NCBI GenBank assembly: GCA_020247005.1
Contig: JADCJN010000133.1
Coordinates: 1-59,180, forward strand
DNA length: 59,180 nt
Source of the DNA: Silvanigrellales bacterium
Lineage (GTDB): Bacteria > Bdellovibrionota_B > Oligoflexia > Silvanigrellales > Silvanigrellaceae
Direction: 5' to 3'
Shown here: positions 53,893 to 59,180 of the stretch, piece by piece
How positions within the stretch are numbered: position 1 is the first letter of the stretch
Layout of the letters: each line of letters opens with the position of its first letter
The notes under the pieces: generated by a model
Database searches by the model: none
The model's input: only the letters and a program-made list of their open reading frames with translations
What the model was told of the DNA's origin: nothing
Made by a program: the position numbers and the translations under genes

Positions 53893-55275
53893 TCAGCCCA
53901 CCGCACGGAGGCGGAAAATTTGTTTCAACAGGGGCCGCAGGGGTTCAAAAGACGCAGGCAAGCGCGCCAGTGCGTTGACGTCCGCAACGTCGTGCGTGGC
54001 GTCATTGCACCGAACAGAGAGGCGCCCCTCGGCGTCTCGCTGTATTTCAACGCCCTCCTCTGCAAGAAGGCCATTTGCTTTCACGAGGGCCTCCTCCCGC
54101 GTGCGCACCAGAGCGACTTTCACAAGCGCCTTGGAAACCGCGGCTGCCGAAATGAGCGCAACAGGCGCCAAGACAGGAGAGGGCACAACTTCAGCTCCTT
54201 GGGATCCTTGGGCTCCATCGGTTCCATCAGCTCCTTCAGAGTCGGGGTCGAAGTCACCATCGAGTGAAAGCTCAGACAAGGCGTCGCCTTCTTCCTCGGT
54301 CAGAGGCGAAGTCTCTTCGACCTCGCTGAAGGAAGAGTCCTCGGCTGTCGCAAGGAAGGCGTCGTTGGAATCAGCCACGGAATCGTCGATAGACTCCACA
54401 AATTCCATGCCTTCAAAGTCGTCGAAAACCGACCGAGTGGGGTTGGTCGGATCCGGCGCAACCACGACGGGTGCCACGGCTTCAAGGGGAGCAGGCGTCG
54501 AAAAATCACCGACCGGATGACTCGCGATGTCTTTGGAAAGGCTCTGTGCAATGCGGGCACCCAGCTCATCGCTTCCGGAATCGTCGCCAAAAGGTTCAGC
54601 GGCCGCCTTCAAGACAGGAAGGGCAGGCAGAGCGGTCACAGCCTTCGCGACTTCGACGCTGCCAACTGGTGGCCTCCCGTTGTTTTTCCGGCCAAGTGCA
54701 GAATCGAGGGTTCCCATCCGAGCCCCCTGGTCGACAAGGAAGCCTTCATCGTCACGGGTGGCCGTGCGAATCTGAGAGGTATCGTACACAACTCCGCCGG
54801 CAACCCCACGAGATGCTTCGAGGACCGTCGTGAGTCGGAGGTCGGCCACTTCAACGCCATAGACTTTTGCCAGCGACCTGGCCAGTTGAGAGGCTGTCGC
54901 CACGACCGGCCGAATGCGTTTGCCGAGGAAGAATCCAAGAGACTCCAAGGCCCGCTTTTCAGTGGGATCTTCCAGCATAACGAACAGGTCATGCCCTTCC
55001 TCTGCAATGCCCACGGTGTTGTAGTGGAGAGCGAGATCAACAGGCATCAAATTTCTTTGTTCATCACCTATGTTTTCAACGAGTTCTTCCGTAACAGCAT
55101 CGTGTCCGTAGAAACGCTGAAGGAGCCCTTGTATTTCCGGTTGGGACACAATATTTAGCGAGCGCAACACCCGGACGGGATTTTCCCGTAGGTCGCGACA
55201 CGTTTTGCGCAGTGCGGTCAGTTCTGTGGACGAAAGAAACCCATCCTGATACATCAAATGCAGCAAATCGTACAC
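53893..55275 (-). CDS. GspE N-terminal (MshEN)-domain protein without ATPase
   Basis: A 460-residue protein. Residues 1 to about 150 fit the T2SS/T4P ATPase N-domain: [61 protein letters not shown], and [21 protein letters not shown]. In MshE this domain binds c-di-GMP. The rest has no Walker motifs; it is Asp/Glu/Ser-rich low complexity (about 260-380) followed by a small C-terminal domain. I chose the GTG at 55275 because GAAGG lies seven bases upstream; the open frame continues to 56157 but that part is antisense to the TetR gene. It may adapt second-messenger signals to the adjacent receptor and flagellin. Confidence 0.65.
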   Translation of the reverse strand: MYDLLHLMYQDGFLSSTELTALRKTCRDLRENPVRVLRSLNIVSQPEIQGLLQRFYGHDAVTEELVENIGDEQRNLMPVDLALHYNTVGIAEEGHDLFVMLEDPTEKRALESLGFFLGKRIRPVVATASQLARSLAKVYGVEVADLRLTTVLEASRGVAGGVVYDTSQIRTATRDDEGFLVDQGARMGTLDSALGRKNNGRPPVGSVEVAKAVTALPALPVLKAAAEPFGDDSGSDELGARIAQSLSKDIASHPVGDFSTPAPLEAVAPVVVAPDPTNPTRSVFDDFEGMEFVESIDDSVADSNDAFLATAEDSSFSEVEETSPLTEEEGDALSELSLDGDFDPDSEGADGTDGAQGSQGAEVVPSPVLAPVALISAAAVSKALVKVALVRTREEALVKANGLLAEEGVEIQRDAEGRLSVRCNDATHDVADVNALARLPASFEPLRPLLKQIFRLRAVG

Positions 55276-55506
55276 GAGTCGGCCTTCATCTTGATTTGGG
55301 ATGCCGTATGGAACTCTTGAGGGTCCGCTGTTACCCTCAAGTCGACTATACGGGGACTTCCCCCGTCGGATGGCTCCTGGTCTGCCCGGCCGCGAGGGAC
55401 TTTGACGCCCGAGCGGGCGAGCTCGATTCGCCAACGGGTCGCGACGACCCCCGCCCTCGTCGTCGCGGAGTCCGGATCCCAATCTGGAGAGTGCAAGGAT
55501 TTCGCC

Positions 55507-56100
55507 ATGAGTAAAGCCGACCTTGCGGTCGAACGAAAAAGCCAGATCATCAACGCGACGATCGAATGTATCTCGCGCTATGGCTACAACAACTTCTCGA
55601 TGCAGGACGTCGCCCGTATCGCCGACGTTTCGAAGGGCATCATCCATTACTACTTCCTGAATAAGGAAGATTTGATGATGGCGGTGCTCGACCGTGTGTC
55701 GGGAGATATCGAGACCCTTCTTTCCGACATTTCCGATCGTACGAAAGACCCGGAAGAGCGCTTGCGGCAAATTGTGCGCCAGTGCTTTGGCGTGGTGCGA
55801 AACAAACGCGAATATTACTGCATCAATATGGACTTCTGGACCCAAATCAACCAGAAGGAAAAAGTCCGTCAGGCCGTGGCTCGGCACTACAACAAGTTCC
55901 GCACCGCCACCGCAGCGGTCATTCAGCAAGGCGTCGATTCGGGCAAATTCAAGGCCGTGGATGCCGGTCACGCCGCGAGCATCGTCATTGCCATCGTTGA
56001 CGGCGTTTCTCTTCAGTGGCTCTTCGACGAAACGGTCTTCGTGTACGATGACATTGTCAAAAGCTGCGAGGACCTCGTGCTCCGTTTCGTCATGAAGTGA
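55507..56100 (+). CDS. TetR/AcrR family transcriptional regulator
   Basis: A 197-residue repressor with the N-terminal helix-turn-helix at about 10-60: INATIECISRYGYNNFSMQDVARIADVSKGIIHYYFLNKEDL follows the TetR consensus including GxIYxYFxxKexL. The C-terminal helical domain resembles BetI-type regulators. AAGGAT precedes the ATG. It heads a probable operon with a TPR protein and a CrtC-like protein and is divergent from the GspE-N-domain gene across 231 bases, where it may act. Confidence 0.87.
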   Translation: MSKADLAVERKSQIINATIECISRYGYNNFSMQDVARIADVSKGIIHYYFLNKEDLMMAVLDRVSGDIETLLSDISDRTKDPEERLRQIVRQCFGVVRNKREYYCINMDFWTQINQKEKVRQAVARHYNKFRTATAAVIQQGVDSGKFKAVDAGHAASIVIAIVDGVSLQWLFDETVFVYDDIVKSCEDLVLRFVMK

Positions 56101-56174
56101 CGCCTGGGGGCGTTTCCTCGCTGCGCCCAACGCCCGGGTTCGGGTTTGGAATCGCAAGTCCGAGGAGCCCTCTC

Positions 56175-57332
56175 ATGATGAATGCAGACGTCACCCCGGC
56201 CTCCCTTGGGTATGCGGCGTTTCCCGTGCCCCATTCTGTTGAAGAGCTCGAACTTCTTGTGGCCATTGGCCACAACGTCCGAGACTTTTCTCGTTTGACG
56301 CGCCCCGAACAAAATGGGCTGCTTTCGAAGCTCGAGGCCTATGAATGTCACGGCCAGGTGGTGACGTTGCTCAGGTGGCGTATGGACCACGGCGTGGAAG
56401 GTGACGAGGAGCTTTTCGACGACTCGCTTTGGTTGTTGCGGGTTCAGTTCCTGGGGTTGGAGCGCTTCGATGATTTTTTGGAAACGGCGAAGCTGGCCGT
56501 CACGCGCCTCAAACTTCCGTTCGCTTCGGTGCGAATCCACATTTCGGAAGCGATTTTAGGCAACGAGAACTGGCCCGACCAGGCGAGCCTCTACCGTGCA
56601 ATTGTGGATAACTTTGTGGACAACACACAAAAAGTTACCCTTCTTGAGCGGTTGGCACTCATCTACGAAAAGAAGCTTTATCTCGAGAATGAAGTCGAGC
56701 CTGTTTTCAGTCGCATCCTCGAACTCGATAAACTCAACATCAAGGCGCGCCGCTTTTACAAGCTCTGGTACATGCAGGCCATGCGCTGGAGAGATGTCGC
56801 CGAACAGCTTGAGGCTCTTATTGAAGCCTCTCGCAATACGCACGAACGACAGCGGGCCGCGCACGAACTCGCGCAGCTGTATTTGTACAACCTCAACGAC
56901 GCAGCACGCGCACGTGAAATTTTGTTGGAGACCTGCGGCAACTCCCAGCTCGACATCCGCCAAACGCTCATGGAAGCTCAGGAGCGCCTCGAGCTTTACG
57001 ATGAACTCGTTGCGACACTTGCCGAAGCCGAGCCCCTTGTCCGCGACAAAACGGAGCTTGCCGCCGTGAAGCTCAAGCAGGGGCTCGTGTCGATGAAGGC
57101 CGGAAAACCCGAGCGTGCAGTTGAATGTCTGCGCGAGGGTATTGTAAACAATCCGCAACTCCTGCTTGCCTACGAAGCGCTTGTGACGGCACTCATCGAC
57201 TCAGGAAAACCCACTGAGGCGCTGGGCGTGCTCGAAGAGCTGAAAGCCGCCGTCCACCTAGATTCCAGCAAAGCAAGTTTGGAGGAGATGCTGGCGCGAG
57301 CCAGAAAATTGCAACCCTTCTTCGATGCGTGA
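56175..57332 (+). CDS. TPR-like repeat protein
   Basis: A 385-residue all-helical soluble protein. Repeats with TPR-like spacing are clearest from about residue 140: LYRAIVDNFVDNTQKVTLLERLALIYEKKLYLENEVEPVFSRILELD, HELAQLYLYNLNDAARAREILLETCGN, and VKLKQGLVSMKAGKPERAVECLREGIVNNPQLLLAYEALVTALIDSGKPTEALGVLEEL-type units. GAGGAG stands seven bases before the ATG at 56175; a GTG at 56097 overlapping the TetR stop (GTGA) is an alternative. Only six bases separate it from the CrtC-like gene. A scaffold role is likely; no partner is known. Confidence 0.7.
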   Translation: MMNADVTPASLGYAAFPVPHSVEELELLVAIGHNVRDFSRLTRPEQNGLLSKLEAYECHGQVVTLLRWRMDHGVEGDEELFDDSLWLLRVQFLGLERFDDFLETAKLAVTRLKLPFASVRIHISEAILGNENWPDQASLYRAIVDNFVDNTQKVTLLERLALIYEKKLYLENEVEPVFSRILELDKLNIKARRFYKLWYMQAMRWRDVAEQLEALIEASRNTHERQRAAHELAQLYLYNLNDAARAREILLETCGNSQLDIRQTLMEAQERLELYDELVATLAEAEPLVRDKTELAAVKLKQGLVSMKAGKPERAVECLREGIVNNPQLLLAYEALVTALIDSGKPTEALGVLEELKAAVHLDSSKASLEEMLARARKLQPFFDA

Positions 57333-57338
57333 CACTCG

Positions 57339-58697
57339 ATGCCCCCTGACACCACGAGTTACGTTTCCGATATTTTCGCTCCTGCGCAGGAAACAACGCG
57401 GGGACATTGGGGGCGCCCAAGTCTGTCCAACCTCATTGCGGGCTTCCGCCGTGAGTACCTTGCCGAAGCGTCCGAATGCACGGTGGGCTGGCGTTTGCCC
57501 TCGTATATGTCTTGGTTCGAAAAAGGCGACTTCCTTGAAAACGTAGACACCTTGGGCCGAGGAGGCCCTCAGAACGCAGCGCAGCGCCTCGTTTCAGGCG
57601 CGGTAAAATCGCTGCTGCCCGCTTCCTTTGTGGAGTGGCGTTATTACGCCATTCTGACGCCTGAGTTTCACGGCATTCTTGGGCTTTCTTTCTTTAATCC
57701 AAAAGCTCAGCTGGACAGCATCGCAGAGGGCGGCCTCATCGCCATTTTCGCCGGAAACGTGCAAGGCGGCAAAGAAGCATTCTGCTGGCAGCATCTCTTT
57801 CCACTCACGAGCCTGCGCTTCGGCGGGGAAAAATGCGAGACCCTTGAAGGGCATCACCAAGGTGTGACTTTAAAGGTGCACCAGTATGCAGTGAATGCGG
57901 CGAGAGTGGAGCTTTGCGGGAACCTCGCTCCCGAGTTGACGTTCGAGCATGTGGGCCTCCCCGACGCGGCTCTGTTTCCTTTTGTGGTGGAAGACCTCAA
58001 AAGGGTGCCCGGCGCACACTGGATAGTGCATTGCCCAAGTCCTGTTGCGGAAGCAAAGGGCCATTTCCGCATGAGCACCGACGTTCTTGCGTCTTTGGGA
58101 GCTCGCTCTGCAGTTTCCTATCCGAATTTCGCGAGCGATGGCCTCAAAATGGCGGCCAGCGCGGGGCAAGGCATCGAAGCGTCGTTTCACGGCTCGGGAT
58201 ATTACGAGCACAGCTTTGGCATGAATCCTCTGCCCCTGCATGGCTGGGACTTCATGTTCGCGCCCGATTTCGAAAAAGGCACAGGACTTGTGATGCAAAC
58301 GTATTTGCGCAGCGACGACATGCACTTCATTGAAGTTCTCTGGACCGAAAATGGCGTCCGCAAATACACACGTTTCGGCAAAGGCGATTTCAAACTCGAC
58401 TGGGTCCGCTCCGCGTGGCATCCCGACATCCGTGCCAAGGTTCCCATGGAACGCCATATTGTCGGCTCGCGCGGGGGTTACACGCTTGAAATATTCAACC
58501 ATATCGACGACCAACTTCCTTTCTTGCGCCAGCGCAAACTGATTGTGCGCCATTTCTTTATTTCTGAAGAAACAGGCCGCACAAGCTGGGTGCTTCGCAA
58601 CGCTGCAGGTAAAGAAGTCGCAAGTTCGCGGCCGGGCGGCGTTCTTTCCGGCGGAGAAGTCGCATATCCTCGCATTTTTACGCCAGGACATAGCTGA
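57339..58697 (+). CDS. CrtC/tocopherol cyclase-like (lipocalin-like) protein
   Basis: A 452-residue soluble protein that appears beta-rich throughout. Residues about 285-320 (FHGSGYYEHSFGMNP, LHGWDFMFAPDF) resemble the conserved GY-x-x-H-x-x-G region of hydroxyneurosporene synthase (CrtC) and tocopherol cyclase, which bind and hydrate or cyclise isoprenoid chains in a double-lipocalin fold; SFFNP and HVGLPDAALFPF recur earlier. The match is by pattern only. No carotenoid or quinone genes are adjacent. It follows the TPR gene by six bases. Confidence 0.45.
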   Translation: MPPDTTSYVSDIFAPAQETTRGHWGRPSLSNLIAGFRREYLAEASECTVGWRLPSYMSWFEKGDFLENVDTLGRGGPQNAAQRLVSGAVKSLLPASFVEWRYYAILTPEFHGILGLSFFNPKAQLDSIAEGGLIAIFAGNVQGGKEAFCWQHLFPLTSLRFGGEKCETLEGHHQGVTLKVHQYAVNAARVELCGNLAPELTFEHVGLPDAALFPFVVEDLKRVPGAHWIVHCPSPVAEAKGHFRMSTDVLASLGARSAVSYPNFASDGLKMAASAGQGIEASFHGSGYYEHSFGMNPLPLHGWDFMFAPDFEKGTGLVMQTYLRSDDMHFIEVLWTENGVRKYTRFGKGDFKLDWVRSAWHPDIRAKVPMERHIVGSRGGYTLEIFNHIDDQLPFLRQRKLIVRHFFISEETGRTSWVLRNAAGKEVASSRPGGVLSGGEVAYPRIFTPGHS

Positions 58698-58850
58698 GGG
58701 CAGAAGCGCGCCAGGTTCCGTCAAAATTTCCTCACACACCGGCACCGTACTCGCGCGCAATGGGCTTGCTAAACTCAACCGAGGTTCTCTTGCTTTTGTA
58801 TTGGCAAAAGGAAGAGAAATCATGCCGCTTGCACTCCTCACGAGGTTACT

Positions 58851-59138
58851 GTGAAACACGAAGCGTTTCGTTTCCTTCTTCCGAGCAGTCGTAAACTCTC
58901 CGCTCAGCACCCCATAAGCTCTGTGGCTTTGCTCGCAGCAGCACTGACCCTCGCGCCACTTTCAGGCTGCAAGAGTCGCTCCTTCGGAAATTCGGAAGTC
59001 CGTGGCTCCAAAGGCGATTCAGCCTCGGCCGAAAAAACCTGGCTTGTTCGCTGCACAGAGAAAAGCGACACCGAGGAAAACGGCCATTGGTGTAACCCCG
59101 TTTCTGTAATTTGCTCCCAGAGCCCCCGAGCGGCTTGA
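58851..59138 (+). CDS. Small lipoprotein
   Basis: A 95-residue protein starting at GTG 58851 with GAGG upstream. A hydrophobic signal (SSVALLAAALTLAPL) leads to the lipobox LSGC at about 37-40. The mature 55 residues are Ser- and charge-rich with four further Cys or so (VRCTEKSD, HWCNPVSVICSQ), so disulfides are likely. Unknown function. A hairpin follows the stop. Confidence 0.6.
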   Translation: MKHEAFRFLLPSSRKLSAQHPISSVALLAAALTLAPLSGCKSRSFGNSEVRGSKGDSASAEKTWLVRCTEKSDTEENGHWCNPVSVICSQSPRAA

Positions 59139-59144
59139 TTCGGA

Positions 59145-59165
59145 AAATGCGATTTTTTCGCATTT
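59145..59165 (+). terminator. Hairpin after the small lipoprotein gene
   Basis: AAATGCGA and TCGCATTT form an 8-bp stem around five T. It lies six bases after the TGA of the lipoprotein gene. There is no T-run on its 3' side, so termination is possible but not certain. Confidence 0.4.
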
Positions 59166-59180
59166 CGCCAAATCTGCGCC

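Noticed and set aside
55276-56157. N-terminal extension of the GspE-N-domain frame up to 56157
   Set aside because: These residues are antisense to the TetR gene and do not resemble any domain; the GTG at 55275 with GAAGG upstream is a better start.
1-59180. CRISPR array or tandem spacer structure
   Set aside because: The only repeats seen are short in-frame coding repeats at 7951, 9473 and 33875; no regularly spaced direct repeats with unique spacers were found.

Overview
The window reads as chromosome of a flagellated, moderately GC-rich Gram-negative bacterium. It encodes BamA-type, FadL-type and TolC-type outer-membrane proteins, many lipobox lipoproteins, a MacAB-like exporter, a flagellin, a soluble chemotaxis receptor, a sigma-54 activator and a group II intron remnant. 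Many secreted proteins of unknown function, very tight gene packing (repeated ATGA/TGATG start-stop overlaps) and unusual multidomain fusions suggest a delta-like or Bdellovibrionota/Oligoflexia-type lineage. That placement is inference; no rRNA or marker gene in the window settles it.

Layout. 1-1.4 kb: truncated group II intron with its reverse transcriptase on the minus strand. 1.6-3.7 kb: a BamA/TamA-like protein and a WbuC-like cupin. 3.7-9.1 kb: a minus-strand coupled operon of nadC, a BirA-CoaX-RluA three-enzyme fusion and a metallophosphoesterase. 9.3-12.4 kb: a secreted barrel-like protein and two lipoproteins. 12.6-20.9 kb: a coupled operon of a serine hydrolase, a MacA-like adaptor, MacB, a TolC-like channel and a second MacB. 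21-24.4 kb: a two-helix membrane protein, a lipoprotein coupled to a lone type IV pilin-like protein, and an ABC-2 exporter. 24.5-28.8 kb: an outer-membrane protein, an M48 peptidase and a FadL family protein. 28.8-30.4 kb: a secreted zincin and a BON-domain protein.

30.4-36 kb is a signalling locus. It holds a sigma-54 response regulator whose C-terminal helix-turn-helix looks GntR-like rather than Fis-like, two small unknown proteins, a consensus -24/-12 sigma-54 promoter (32339-32354), and a 1097-residue hybrid kinase with an apparently cytoplasmic SBP_bac_5-like input domain and two receivers. A plausible reading is a self-contained peptide- or solute-sensing circuit in which kinase and activator act on the locus's own sigma-54 promoter.

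36-44.2 kb: small secreted proteins, an AIM24 protein, a TPR protein coupled to a lipoprotein, a secreted protein behind a hairpin-rich leader, class I fumarase and a duplicated CpeT-domain protein. 44.3-47.6 kb: one 1115-residue protein joining a family 2 glycosyltransferase, a SAM methyltransferase, a ChbG/HpnK (YdjC) deacetylase and a PIG-V-like membrane glycosyltransferase, apparently a glycolipid assembly line in one chain. 47.6-51.3 kb: a lipoprotein with trypsin-like motifs, tRNA-Gln(TTG) with its promoter, and a branched-chain aminotransferase operon. 51.3-55.3 kb: a minus-strand run of a GspE-N-domain protein, a soluble chemotaxis receptor and an overlapping short flagellin. 55.5-59.1 kb: a TetR regulator, a TPR protein, a CrtC/tocopherol-cyclase-like protein and a small lipoprotein.

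The strongest candidates for something undescribed are the four-domain glycolipid fusion, the BirA-CoaX-RluA fusion and the SBP-kinase/sigma-54 circuit. No stretch over 300 bases lacks a gene, apart from the intron RNA region.
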